A stretch of DNA of 64,000 nt. Origin: an uncultured Prevotella sp. (GTDB lineage Bacteria; Bacteroidota; Bacteroidia; Bacteroidales; Bacteroidaceae). The DNA lies in assembly GCA_934215545.1 (NCBI GenBank), contig CAKQAD010000005.1, forward strand, positions 1 to 64,000, written 5' to 3'. Shown piece after piece: positions 15,609-26,104 of the stretch; the first letter of the stretch is position 1, and each line of letters starts with the position of its first letter. A program made the position numbers and the translations under genes. The notes below the pieces were generated by a model. It was given only the letters and a program-made list of their open reading frames with translations, did no database searches and had not been told where the DNA came from.

Positions 15609-15772
15609 TGTTTCACTGCCATTTTTGTCATATTTCATATTTCAACATTAAATGATGCCCTTTCTTGAGGCAAACCAATATGGTTTTGGCACGCTTTTGG
15701 CTATTGCATAGTCGAAGCACCCCCACAAATACGATAAAATAATAAAAACAACTTATAAAACAACAAAGGATT

Positions 15773-16045
15773 ATGAACATTAAACCATTAGCAGACAGAG
15801 TGCTTGTGCTCCCTGCACAGGCAGAAGAGAAGGTCGGTGGAATTATTATTCCTGACACAGCCAAGGAAAAACCACAGCATGGCACTATTGTAGCCGCTGG
15901 CAATGGAACAAAAGATGAAGAAATGATTCTGAAAGAAGGCGACGAAGTTCTCTACGGCAAATATTCTGGCACCGAGCTTGAGGTTGAAGGAACAAAATAT
16001 CTCATCATGCGTCAGAGCGATGTGCTCGCTGTCGTTCAGAAGTAA
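15773..16045 (+). CDS. groES: Co-chaperonin GroES
   Basis: The 90-residue protein begins [12 protein letters not shown] and contains the mobile-loop region [17 protein letters not shown] (about 18-34), which contacts GroEL. The length is normal for the 10-kDa chaperonin. It is 44 bp upstream of groEL on the same strand, the standard heat-shock operon. A CTTGAG sequence about 110 bp upstream might be part of a heat-shock promoter, but this is not firm. Confidence 0.97.
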   Translation: MNIKPLADRVLVLPAQAEEKVGGIIIPDTAKEKPQHGTIVAAGNGTKDEEMILKEGDEVLYGKYSGTELEVEGTKYLIMRQSDVLAVVQK

Positions 16046-16083
16046 TGACTCACAAAACTATAAATTCACAACTTAATATTTGA

Positions 16084-17721
<1,638 letters not shown>

Positions 17722-17800
17722 TATGCTGATTTCAGACCTTGTCTTTGACAACCTTGTTTTTTTAAAGAAATAGTTGTCAATAATTGATATAAGTACATAC

Positions 17801-17840
17801 AAAAAAGAGTCCTATTCCTGTGGAGTAGGACTCTTTTTTG
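17801..17840. terminator. Bidirectional terminator after groEL
   Basis: AAAAAAGAGTCCTA and TAGGACTCTTTTTT are inverted around a short loop. It serves groEL on the plus strand and may also serve the convergent lipoprotein gene. Confidence 0.85.
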
Positions 17841-17891
17841 TAATTGTATGCTCGGTATGAGAGCATTGTTACGTATTGTCTAATTCACAAA

Positions 17892-18347
17892 TTACTTCCT
17901 TTTCAACACATACAGCTTTGCCATTTCGCCTTCTGGTTCATTGCCAAGCGAGTCGGTCATTACTATGCTTTCCGCATCCTTTACCTTGTAGAATGTGTGT
18001 TCGCCATTCGAAGGACGTACAAGCATCAGTACATTACTATTGAGCACCTGCAGCACACCGCTTGTTTCATCGTGTCCGTCCTTACGGTCGATATAATCCT
18101 GCTTTAGCTGGTAAGTGCTGTCTGCATTGATGGTGATGGTAGTCTTTATGCCAGGGCAGTCGGCAGCAGGCAGTGTGCCCTCATAGATGCCGGCAACGGC
18201 AGATAGACTTATGCTTTCTGCTGCAACTGTTGTGTCTGCCACGCTTGTAGAATCGCTGTTGGTTTCGTTTTTTGTGGTTTTCTTGCCATTGCAAGACACC
18301 ATTATTGCAGCAGCCAATGCTGCAACAAACATAAGATTTCTTTTCAT
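17892..18347 (-). CDS. NlpE-like lipoprotein
   Basis: The 151-residue protein has a lipoprotein signal with lipobox MVSC (C19), a Ser/Thr-rich linker to about 47 and one small beta-barrel domain resembling the N-terminal domain of NlpE (AGIYEGTLPAADCPGIKTT, then TYQLKQDYI and SGVLQVL). NlpE in enteric bacteria senses envelope stress and copper. This protein has only the first domain and a single cysteine in it, so the CXXC pair of E. coli NlpE is absent. Its role here is unknown. Confidence 0.7.
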   Translation of the reverse strand: MKRNLMFVAALAAAIMVSCNGKKTTKNETNSDSTSVADTTVAAESISLSAVAGIYEGTLPAADCPGIKTTITINADSTYQLKQDYIDRKDGHDETSGVLQVLNSNVLMLVRPSNGEHTFYKVKDAESIVMTDSLGNEPEGEMAKLYVLKRK

Positions 18348-18477
18348 ACTTCTTTTGTGTTTTTAGTGTTATTGTCCATTTATCTTTTTGTTATTTCTAT
18401 AACGGATTATTTTCAGTGTTTTGTTATCCCTATTGCCGATGGTCGTCAATCGACAGCAAATGCTACTGATGAAATGT

Positions 18478-18987
18478 TCAGATTTCTTCAACTATATCTT
18501 CTATTGCTTTGCGTTTTTTTTCAGCGTGCGGACAATCCTCTGCAATATGTCCGATGGGAATAATTGCCACAGCTTCGAATTTGTCTGAAGGCAGCAGTTG
18601 GCTTATAATGTTTGTATCGAAATTGCACACCCAGCAAGTGCCCAGTCCGCACTCTGTAGCTGCCAGACATAGATGTTCTGTTGCTATAGCTACATCAATA
18701 TCACCATGCTTCTTATCATCGTAGTGTCGTGTCCAGCACTCGGTGGCGTTCTTCATGCACACGATGTAGAGAGGTGCTGTACGAAACCATTCGCGGTCGT
18801 AGTTTTGCCACAGTTTTTCTCTTGCCTCCTTGCTACGCACAACGATGAATTTCCATGGCTGTCGGTTCACTGCCGATGGTGCCATCCTGACACATTCTAA
18901 GATGTAGTCAAGATCGTCTTTGCTTACTGGCTCGTCGGTGTATTTGCGTGCCGAAAATCGAGCCTGTGATAATTCAAGTATGTTCAT
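18478..18987 (-). CDS. Nitroreductase-family FMN oxidoreductase
   Basis: From the ATG at 18987 (MNILELSQARFSARKY) the protein has 169 residues; an upstream in-frame ATG at 19023 adds 12 unlikely residues. SARKYTDEPV and MAPSAVNRQPWKFIVV are the FMN-binding segments of the family. ATEHLCLAATECGLGTCWV corresponds to the conserved dimer-interface helix. Members reduce nitro compounds, quinones or flavins with NAD(P)H. The physiological substrate is not predictable. It ends 130 bp upstream of the NlpE-like gene on the same strand. Confidence 0.85.
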   Translation of the reverse strand: MNILELSQARFSARKYTDEPVSKDDLDYILECVRMAPSAVNRQPWKFIVVRSKEAREKLWQNYDREWFRTAPLYIVCMKNATECWTRHYDDKKHGDIDVAIATEHLCLAATECGLGTCWVCNFDTNIISQLLPSDKFEAVAIIPIGHIAEDCPHAEKKRKAIEDIVEEI

Positions 18988-19093
18988 TGTATTATGCTTA
19001 ATCTGTTGTATATCGAAATGCAAATATACATATTAAAAGTCGAATAGAATTTTTATGTGGTTTAAAAGTTGGATAAATTCGATTGTTTAACAC

Positions 19094-19130
19094 AAAGAGC
19101 CCGCCTTCAAATTTGGCGGGCTCTTATTCT
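19094..19130 (-). terminator. Terminator after the ThrE-like exporter gene
   Basis: AAGAGCCCGCC and GGCGGGCTCTT form an 11-bp GC-rich stem with a 10-nt loop, about 120 bp after the stop codon of the exporter gene. The T run on the minus side is short (TTGTGTTAAAC), so efficiency is uncertain. Confidence 0.65.
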
Positions 19131-19137
19131 AATGGGT

Positions 19138-19211
19138 ATTACTCTCGTAAGAGTAATTATCTCAAGAGTGAGTATTATTCTCGCATCAAAATGTTTGGGT
19201 GGCGAGAATAA
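19138..19211. repeat. Two adjacent palindromes downstream of the exporter gene
   Basis: ATTACTCT and AGAGTAAT form an 8-bp stem with a 4-nt loop (19138-19157). TTATTCTCGC (19175-19184) and GCGAGAATAA (19202-19211) form a 10-bp stem with a 17-nt loop. Both share the ATT-CTC theme. They lie in the 3' untranslated part of the exporter transcript. Confidence 0.6.
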
Positions 19212-19248
19212 ATGATGTACTTTTTAAGAATGAGTAGTATATAAATCG

Positions 19249-20628
19249 TTATGCATCGAACTCAGAGAGGTCAACGAATTTGCCACGTGCCTTGCGGTCG
19301 TCGATGGCTTTCTGTAGGCGTTTGCGGCGTTGCGGTGCGATCCATTTTCGTGCAAACACGTTAGGAATTGCAACACCGAGGGCTATACACATAATTGTGA
19401 TGGCAGAACCCATACCGAACTTTACGGCATTGGTGAGCTCGCCAACGACGCCGCTCATCTCAATGAGTCCCACCAGGGCGCGATACATCAATACGCCAGG
19501 CACCATAGGTATGACACTTGGTATGGAGATGACGTGGTGTGGAGTGTGAAACCAGTGTACCGCCTTGATACACAACAGACTTATCAATGTGCTGCCAGCA
19601 AGCGAACCAATAGCAAGGCCCATGTCAAGACCAATGTTATTGTTGGAAGGTCCAAGATTTACGAAGTTGCGTGTGCACACGGCAATGATGCCACCTATTG
19701 CCACTACCCACAGCAGGCGTCGTGGAATGTTGAATATCATGGAGAATCCCATTGCTGAGATGGCTGCTGCCACGGCATAGTCGATATAGGTGTTATGTGG
19801 TATCATCGGGATTTTATAGAACTGCGTAAGGTCGAAGTTGGATATCTTCAGGAAGAATGCTATGCCAAACGACATTGCCACAATCATCAAGAATGTATTG
19901 ATGGCTCGTGTCAGTCCCACTTGTATATAGTTGTCGAGCATGTCGTCGACGAAGTTAATCAAAGGCACTCCAGGCACGATAAACAATGCGCATGCAAGCA
20001 GTGGGTGTAGTGGGGTAGACGTCCACGAATCTGGCAGGAACATGGTGAGATAAGCCAAAATGGTGCTCACGAAGGCTGCAACTGCAATGCCCATATAGTT
20101 GTTGTAGCCTCTGCGCAGCAAGAAACCGCGCAAATACATGCCTATTGCTGCCGCTAATGAAGCGTAGAAGAATGCCATCCAGTCGCAGCCGAACTGTATG
20201 CAGAATCCGCCGCAGGCAAATCCAGTGCCGATAGCCACTTGCAGAGGAGTGTAGTTGCGTGGCCGGTTTTTAATTTTTTCGAGTTCTTCGGCATATTGCT
20301 CAATGGTGTAGTCTTCGGCAATAGCTTTCCACGACAGCTTTGATATTAGCGAAATAGTAGTCATGTTGATACCATGCTTGGTGCAACGCTGGAATTTGGT
20401 GAAAGAGTGTTCATCGTCGCTAAGGTTCACCATGAGCATGTTGAACTGCACATAGATGTGCAAGTGTTCTTCGGGCAGTCCTAAGAATGCTGCCACACGA
20501 TTCATGTTACGAATGATACGATTGGTGTCGGCTGCGCTTTCAACAAGCATTTGTCCGGTTTTGAGCAACAGGTCGAGTTTGCGACGCAACTGTTTTTCGT
20601 GATTGGCTTTTTGGATTTTGTCCATCAT
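19249..20628 (-). CDS. Threonine/serine exporter, ThrE family (fused two-domain form)
   Basis: The 459-residue membrane protein joins the two parts that many bacteria encode separately. A soluble N-terminal section (about 1-130: LLLKTGQMLVESAADTNRI) leads into a first set of helices (about 135-270, with PGVPLINFVDDMLDN). A second ThrE_2-like set follows from about 290 (PHHVISIPSVIPMVPGVLMYRAL). About ten hydrophobic segments are visible. The length is close to Corynebacterium ThrE, which exports threonine and serine. It is divergent from sppA. Confidence 0.85.
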   Translation of the reverse strand: MMDKIQKANHEKQLRRKLDLLLKTGQMLVESAADTNRIIRNMNRVAAFLGLPEEHLHIYVQFNMLMVNLSDDEHSFTKFQRCTKHGINMTTISLISKLSWKAIAEDYTIEQYAEELEKIKNRPRNYTPLQVAIGTGFACGGFCIQFGCDWMAFFYASLAAAIGMYLRGFLLRRGYNNYMGIAVAAFVSTILAYLTMFLPDSWTSTPLHPLLACALFIVPGVPLINFVDDMLDNYIQVGLTRAINTFLMIVAMSFGIAFFLKISNFDLTQFYKIPMIPHNTYIDYAVAAAISAMGFSMIFNIPRRLLWVVAIGGIIAVCTRNFVNLGPSNNNIGLDMGLAIGSLAGSTLISLLCIKAVHWFHTPHHVISIPSVIPMVPGVLMYRALVGLIEMSGVVGELTNAVKFGMGSAITIMCIALGVAIPNVFARKWIAPQRRKRLQKAIDDRKARGKFVDLSEFDA

Positions 20629-20931
20629 GATTTTTTGGATAATTATTTTCTTATCAGTGTATTATTGTTCTAAATATATATGTTATGTCTATCCCATTCT
20701 ATTTTGATATTTTTGTCAAATCAGCCGCAGACACCACTATGCCATAGCGCTATTATATGAATACGAGTGCAAAATTACTTATTTTTTATGAAACAAGTGA
20801 ATTTTGGCACACAGATTTATGGCAACCAATTTAGAGTAAATCAAATAATAATTGTATCTTTGCAAAATATAGACGGCGCTCGGCATACAGTGGCGGCCGC
20901 TACATAGTTTCAGAAAAACAGACAAGAACGT
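20629..20931. promoter_or_regulatory. Divergent promoter region of the ThrE-like gene and sppA
   Basis: About 300 bp of AT-rich DNA. On the plus strand TATCTTTG (20855-20862) is a good -7 element for sppA with only a weak upstream TTT. On the minus strand TAATTTTG (20770-20777) could serve the exporter gene, with a poorly spaced TTG. A GC-rich patch (GGCGCTCGGCATACAGTGGCGGCCGC) near 20873-20898 lies in the sppA leader. No gene is seen. Confidence 0.45.
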
Positions 20932-22713
20932 ATGAATGATTTCTTTAAGCACGTATTAGCCACTGTTGTTGGCATCGTTGCATTCTTTATTTTGATGGGA
21001 GCTTTAGGATTAATGAGCATCGTAGGCATGGTGGCCTCGAGCAGCTCCACCGTTAGCGCCGACGACAATTCGGTGCTTGTACTGCCCCTTTCGGGCAATA
21101 TCGTGGAGCGCAGCAGTGGCGACGAGCTGAACAGTGCCATTGGCACCCTCACAGGCAGCAACACCACAGAGCACGGCCTGAACGACATGATTCAAGCCAT
21201 CGACAAGGCAAAGCGCAACGACAATGTTAAGGGCATATATATAGAAGCCGGCGATGTGAATGCCGGTCTTGCCACGCTGCAGGAGCTGCGCAGCGCACTT
21301 GTCGACTTCCGCAAAAGCGGCAAGTGGATAGTGAGCTATGGCGACTCCTACTCTCAGGGTGCCTATTATGTAGCATCGGTGGCTAATAAGATATTCATCA
21401 ACCCTGAGGGCATGCTCGATTGGCATGGCATAGGCGCCGAGCCCTACTATCTCAAGGATTTCTTTGCCAAGTTTGGTGTAAAGTATCAAGTGTTTAAGGT
21501 GGGCACCTTCAAGAGTGCCACCGAGAATTTCACCGAAGACCATATGAGCGATGCCAATCGCCTGCAGATGTCGCTATATGTAGAAGGCGCATGGCGCAAT
21601 GTGTGCCAGGCAGTGTCGATGAGTCGCAACATCAGCGTTGACTCGCTGGGCAGCTATGCCGACCAATACCTGGCGTTGCAGCCCACCACATCGCTCCAAA
21701 CCCGCAAGATGGTCGATGGCCTGATGTATGCCGACAAGGTGAAAGACGAGGTGAAGAAGATGCTTAATATCGCTGCCGACGAACACATATCGCAACTTTC
21801 GGTGAGCGACATGCTGAATGTGAAGGACGACACCCAGGCTTCTGGTGACGAGATAGCCATCTACTATGCCAGCGGCGACATTGTGCAGAGTGCTAATGGC
21901 GTGAGCCAGGGCGCAAGCATCGTCATGGATAAGGTGTGCCGCGACCTTACATCGCTTGCCGATAACGACAATGTAAAGGCAGTTGTGCTGCGCATCAACT
22001 CTGGTGGTGGCGATGCCTTCGCATCAGAGCAGATATGGCATAAGGTAATGGAACTCAAGGCAAAGAAACCCGTAGTGGTGTCGATGGGCGACTATGCAGC
22101 ATCGGGAGCCTACTACATGTCGGCACCCGCCAACTGGATAGTGGCAGAACCCAACACCCTGACAGGCAGCATCGGCATCTTTGCCCTAATTCCCGACATG
22201 AGCGGTCTGATAACGCAGAAGCTCGGTGTTAAGTTCGATGCAGTGAAAACCAATCGCAACACACTGTTCGGCTCAATGAGCCGTCCGTTCAATGCCGAAG
22301 AGAGCGCCATAATGCAAAGCTATGTAAACCGCGGCTACAAGCTGTTTCGCAGCCGAGTGGTCGACGGCCGTCACCTGCCCGTGGACAGCGTGGAGAAGAT
22401 TGCCCAGGGCCGTGTGTGGATAGGCAGCGATGCACTGCGCATAAAGCTCGTCGATCAGCTCGGCACCCTTGGCGATGCAGTGGCAAAGGCAGCAGCACTG
22501 GCAAAAGTCAGCAAATATCACACCACCGACTATCCAGCCACAGCATCGTGGCTCGACCAGCTATTCGAAACAGTGTCGCCCCACAACTATCTCGACGAGC
22601 AGATGCGTGCCACCATGGGCGAGCTCTACGAGCCCTTCATGCTGCTGCGCAACATCAACAACAGAGAGGCATTGCAGGCACGACTGCCGTTTGCGATAGG
22701 AGTTAGAAATTAG
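20932..22713 (+). CDS. sppA: Signal peptide peptidase SppA, long form
   Basis: The 593-residue membrane-anchored serine protease degrades cleaved signal peptides and membrane protein fragments. There is one N-terminal transmembrane helix (about 8-36). Two ClpP-like domains follow, as in the 67-kDa E. coli type. The catalytic pair is visible: general base K194 in GTFKSATENF and nucleophile S391 in GDYAASGAYYMS. RINSGGGDAF near 354-363 shapes the oxyanion region. The next gene, lpxK, is 260 bp away across an AT-rich repeat element. Confidence 0.93.
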   Translation: MNDFFKHVLATVVGIVAFFILMGALGLMSIVGMVASSSSTVSADDNSVLVLPLSGNIVERSSGDELNSAIGTLTGSNTTEHGLNDMIQAIDKAKRNDNVKGIYIEAGDVNAGLATLQELRSALVDFRKSGKWIVSYGDSYSQGAYYVASVANKIFINPEGMLDWHGIGAEPYYLKDFFAKFGVKYQVFKVGTFKSATENFTEDHMSDANRLQMSLYVEGAWRNVCQAVSMSRNISVDSLGSYADQYLALQPTTSLQTRKMVDGLMYADKVKDEVKKMLNIAADEHISQLSVSDMLNVKDDTQASGDEIAIYYASGDIVQSANGVSQGASIVMDKVCRDLTSLADNDNVKAVVLRINSGGGDAFASEQIWHKVMELKAKKPVVVSMGDYAASGAYYMSAPANWIVAEPNTLTGSIGIFALIPDMSGLITQKLGVKFDAVKTNRNTLFGSMSRPFNAEESAIMQSYVNRGYKLFRSRVVDGRHLPVDSVEKIAQGRVWIGSDALRIKLVDQLGTLGDAVAKAAALAKVSKYHTTDYPATASWLDQLFETVSPHNYLDEQMRATMGELYEPFMLLRNINNREALQARLPFAIGVRN

Positions 22714-22973
22714 GAATTTTGATTTTTGAATTTTGAGTTTTGAGTTGTGCGCTGCGCGCATTTTGAATTTTGAATTATTCTCGGCTTCGCCTGCGATTAT
22801 GAGTTATTCAATTTTGAATTATCGCAGTTGGCAGTTTTTGAACTGCGAATTCAAAATTCAAAACTCAAAACTCAAAATCGGCATAGCCGACAAATCATAA
22901 TTCAAAATTCAAAACTCAAAATTGCAGCTCTGCTGCAACTCATAATTCAAAAATCAAAACTCAAAACTCAATA
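22714..22973. repeat. Dispersed AT-rich repeat element, copy 1 (sppA-lpxK gap)
   Basis: The whole gap is filled with TTTTGAATT/TTTTGAGTT words on the left and their complements (AATTCAAAA, AACTCAAAA) on the right, so the two halves are inverted and could form a large cruciform. GC-rich mini-palindromes interrupt them: GCGCTGCGCGC (about 22749), CGGCTTCGCCTG (about 22782), CGGCATAGCCG (about 22878) and GCAGCTCTGCTGC (about 22924). A core at 22774-22857 recurs at 38742-38823. Confidence 0.8.
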
Positions 22974-24098
22974 ATGCGTACCGAAGGCGATTTCATCAAA
23001 ATCAATGAGTGGCTGCTGCCACTGAGCTGGCTCTATGGCATCGGAGTGCGCATGCGCAACTGGATGTTCGACGTAGGCATGCTTAAAAGCCGCAGCTACG
23101 ACACACCAATTATAGCAGTGGGCAATATCACCGTGGGCGGCTCCGGCAAAACCCCACATGTGGAATATCTCATCAACCTGCTCCACGACAAGATGCGTGT
23201 GGCAGTGCTCTCGCGCGGCTACAAGCGCCACAGTCGTGGCTATCAGCTAGCCACGCCAGGCACCCCCATGTCAACCATCGGCGACGAGCCCTATCAGATG
23301 AAGAGCAAATATCCCGACGTGTATGTAGCCGTCGACAAAAACCGCCAGAATGGCATCAGCCGCCTCACCACCGACGCCGCCACCGCCGATGTCGACGTGG
23401 TGTTACTCGACGACGCCTACCAACACCGCTACGTAAAGCCAGGCATCAACATCCTGCTTGTCGACTACCACCGTCTCATAATCTACGACAAACTGCTGCC
23501 TGCCGGACGCTTGCGCGAACAAAAGGAAGGCACACGCCGGGCCGACATAGTGATAGTGACCAAATGCCCCAAAGACCTCAAGCCAATGGAATATAGAGTA
23601 CTCAAGCGGGCAATGGACCTTTACCCCTATCAAGAACTCTACTTTACCACACTCCACTACTGTGCACTCCAGGCAGTGTTCGGCACCCGGCGCATGTCGC
23701 TTGCATCGCTGCCCGAAGGCATCAACATCCTGCTTGTCACCGGCATAGCATCGCCAAGGCAGATGATTGAAGACCTAGCAGCCCCATCGCGCCACATCAC
23801 CCCAATCACCTTTGCCGACCATCACCAGTTTACGCAAGCCGATGCCGACACCATCAACAACGCCTTCGACGCACTGCCATCGCCAAAGATAATCATCACC
23901 ACCGAGAAGGACGCCACACGCCTGCAAGGCCTCGACGCCCTTTCTCCCCACACACGCAACAACCTCTACGCCCTGCCCATAAGCATAAAATTCATGCTTG
24001 GAGGCGAGGACCACTTTAACAATAAAATAATCAGTTATGTACGAAAAAATTCAAGAAACAGCATCCTGGTTAAAAGAAAGGATGACAACAAGTCCTGA
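22974..24098 (+). CDS. lpxK: Tetraacyldisaccharide 4'-kinase LpxK
   Basis: LpxK phosphorylates the 4' position of the lipid A precursor at the inner membrane. The 374-residue protein has the family's hydrophobic N-terminus (NEWLLPLSWLYGIGVRMRN), Walker A G50-NITVGGSGKT60, and SRGYKRHSRGYQLA and DDAYQHR segments typical of LpxK. Its 3' end overlaps the next gene by 62 bp in another frame, which suggests tight translational linkage. Upstream is the AT-rich repeat element. Confidence 0.93.
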   Translation: MRTEGDFIKINEWLLPLSWLYGIGVRMRNWMFDVGMLKSRSYDTPIIAVGNITVGGSGKTPHVEYLINLLHDKMRVAVLSRGYKRHSRGYQLATPGTPMSTIGDEPYQMKSKYPDVYVAVDKNRQNGISRLTTDAATADVDVVLLDDAYQHRYVKPGINILLVDYHRLIIYDKLLPAGRLREQKEGTRRADIVIVTKCPKDLKPMEYRVLKRAMDLYPYQELYFTTLHYCALQAVFGTRRMSLASLPEGINILLVTGIASPRQMIEDLAAPSRHITPITFADHHQFTQADADTINNAFDALPSPKIIITTEKDATRLQGLDALSPHTRNNLYALPISIKFMLGGEDHFNNKIISYVRKNSRNSILVKRKDDNKS

Positions 24099-24846
24099 AA
24101 CAGCCATAATCCTCGGCACAGGCCTGGGCCAGCTCGCCACAGAAATCACCGATAGTTACGAATTCTCTTATCATGACATTCCTAACTTCCCAGTATCGAC
24201 CGTCGAAGGCCACTCCGGCAAGCTTATCTTTGGCAAACTCGGAGGCAAAGATATCATGGCTATGCAGGGCCGCTTCCACTACTACGAGGGCTACACGATG
24301 AAAGACGTTACATTCCCCATTCGCGTAATGTACGAGCTTGGCATCAAGACCCTCTTTGTGAGCAACGCCTCAGGTGGCATGAACCCTGATTTCAAAATCG
24401 GCGATCTGATGATCATTACTGATCATATCAACCTGTTCCCAGAACATCCATTGCGCGGCAAGAACTTCCCTACTGGTCCACGCTTCCCTGATATGCACGA
24501 AGCCTACGACCACTCACTCATTGCCGAGGCCGATCAGATTGCCAAGGAGAAGGGCATCCGTGTGATGCATGGCGTGTATGTGGGCGTTCAAGGACCTACC
24601 TTCGAGACTCCAGCCGAATATAAAATGTATCATCGCCTGGGCGGCGACGCTGTAGGCATGAGCACAGTGCCTGAAGTAATCGTGGCACACCACTGCGGCA
24701 TACGCACATTCGGCATCTCTATCATTACCGACCTCGGCCTCGAAGACACACCCGTTGAGGTGTCGCACGAAGAGGTGCAGGTGGCTGCCAACAACGCACA
24801 GCCACTCATGACGGAGATAATGCGCGAGATGATACGCAGGGCATAA
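24037..24846 (+). CDS. punA: Purine nucleoside phosphorylase
   Basis: The 269-residue trimeric-type enzyme splits guanosine or inosine with phosphate in purine salvage. Visible are the phosphate site near IILGTGLGQLA, EGHSGKLIFGKL, MQGRFHYYEGY, VSNASGGMNPDF with the base-binding region, and GDAVGMSTVPEVIVAHH. The first ATG overlaps lpxK by 62 bp; a second in-frame ATG at 24082 would shorten the N-terminus by 15 residues and the overlap to 17 bp. Family N-termini fit the longer start. Confidence 0.93.
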   Translation: MYEKIQETASWLKERMTTSPETAIILGTGLGQLATEITDSYEFSYHDIPNFPVSTVEGHSGKLIFGKLGGKDIMAMQGRFHYYEGYTMKDVTFPIRVMYELGIKTLFVSNASGGMNPDFKIGDLMIITDHINLFPEHPLRGKNFPTGPRFPDMHEAYDHSLIAEADQIAKEKGIRVMHGVYVGVQGPTFETPAEYKMYHRLGGDAVGMSTVPEVIVAHHCGIRTFGISIITDLGLEDTPVEVSHEEVQVAANNAQPLMTEIMREMIRRA

Positions 24847-24873
24847 CACCACTATATTACAAACACATAGAAA

Positions 24874-25947
24874 ATGACCGACATTTCAACACTCGGCGAG
24901 TTCGGCCTCATACGCCATCTCACCGACTCCATAAAGCCCTGCAATGAGTCGACACTGAAAGGCGTGGGCGACGACTGCGCCGTGTTGCACTATCCCAACA
25001 CCGAGGTGCTTATAACAACCGACATGCTCATGGAAGGCGTGCACTTCGACCTAACCTATATCGATATGCAACATCTCGGCTACAAGGCTGCTATGGTGAA
25101 CATCAGCGACATATTTGCCATGAACGGCACACCGCGACAGCTCACCGTAAGCCTTGCCATAAGTAAGCGCTTCAAGGTGGAAGACCTCGAAATGTTCTAT
25201 AGCGGACTGCGCATGGCATGCGACAAGTGGGGAGTAGATATCGTTGGTGGCGACACTACTTCATCGTACACCGGACTGGCAATAAGCATCACATGCATCG
25301 GCGAGGCTGATAAGCACGATATAGTGTATCGCAGCGGAGCCAAAGACACCGACCTAATCTGCGTGAGTGGCGACCTCGGAGCTGCCTATATGGGACTACA
25401 ACTTCTGGAGCGCGAAAAGAGTGTCTACTATCAGCAGGTAGACGAGGCACGAAAGAAGAACGACACCCGGGCACTTGAACAGCTCAAAGGCTTCCAGCCC
25501 GACTTTGCCGGAAAGGAATATCTGCTGCAACGACAGCTGCAAACCGAGGCGCGTGGCGACATTGTGGCGCGCTTGCGCGAGCTGGGCATACGCCCCACAG
25601 CAATGATGGACATCAGCGACGGGCTCTCCAGCGAGCTCATGCACATCTGCAAGGAGTCGGCATGCGGCTGCCGCATCTACGAGAAGAACCTGCCCATCGA
25701 CTATCAGACGGCTCTCATGGCAGAAGAGCTTAACATGAATGTCACCACATGCGCACTCAACGGCGGCGAAGACTATGAACTGCTGTTCACCGTGCCCATC
25801 GGCGACCATGAAAAGATACAAGATCTTGAGGGTGTTAAGCTGATAGGACATATTACACGCCCTGAACTCGGACAGATGCTCGTGACACGCGACAACCAAG
25901 AATTCCAGCTGAAAGCACAAGGCTGGAACCCGCTGGCAGCGGAATAG
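24874..25947 (+). CDS. thiL: Thiamine-monophosphate kinase
   Basis: ThiL makes thiamine diphosphate from thiamine monophosphate. The 357-residue protein has GEFGLIRHL at the start, the ATP/metal segments GVGDDCAVL (about 32-40) and TTDMLMEGVHFD (about 49-60), VNISDIFAMNG, GGDTTSS and MDISDGLSSELMHI, all in family order. It follows the phosphorylase gene by 27 bp and appears to be the last gene of the sppA-lpxK-punA-thiL run, since a strong terminator follows. Confidence 0.95.
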   Translation: MTDISTLGEFGLIRHLTDSIKPCNESTLKGVGDDCAVLHYPNTEVLITTDMLMEGVHFDLTYIDMQHLGYKAAMVNISDIFAMNGTPRQLTVSLAISKRFKVEDLEMFYSGLRMACDKWGVDIVGGDTTSSYTGLAISITCIGEADKHDIVYRSGAKDTDLICVSGDLGAAYMGLQLLEREKSVYYQQVDEARKKNDTRALEQLKGFQPDFAGKEYLLQRQLQTEARGDIVARLRELGIRPTAMMDISDGLSSELMHICKESACGCRIYEKNLPIDYQTALMAEELNMNVTTCALNGGEDYELLFTVPIGDHEKIQDLEGVKLIGHITRPELGQMLVTRDNQEFQLKAQGWNPLAAE

Positions 25948-25981
25948 AACACACGCCACACGAGAACACACAAAACACATT

Positions 25982-26040
25982 AAGCGGAACACGCATGAAG
26001 CATGGAGTACACACCCATGCCATGCGTGTTCCGCTTTTTG
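25982..26040 (+). terminator. Terminator after thiL
   Basis: AAGCGGAACACGCAT (25982-25996) and ATGCGTGTTCCGCTT (26022-26036) form a 15-bp stem with an inner CATGG/CCATG stem, followed by TTTT. It separates the plus-strand operon from the convergent fimbrial operon. Confidence 0.9.
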
Positions 26041-26104
26041 TGGGGGAGGGGAAGGACAGCCACGTTTGTTGTGGGCCATATTGTTGTATTTACCGCACCA
26101 TCTC

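Noticed and set aside
15640-15772. Heat-shock promoter for groES
   Set aside because: CTTGAG is present but no matching second element with proper spacing was found, and no TAnnTTTG box fits well.
22714-22973. Possible CRISPR or insertion sequence
   Set aside because: Words are 8-9 bp, irregular and inverted, without spacers or a transposase frame.
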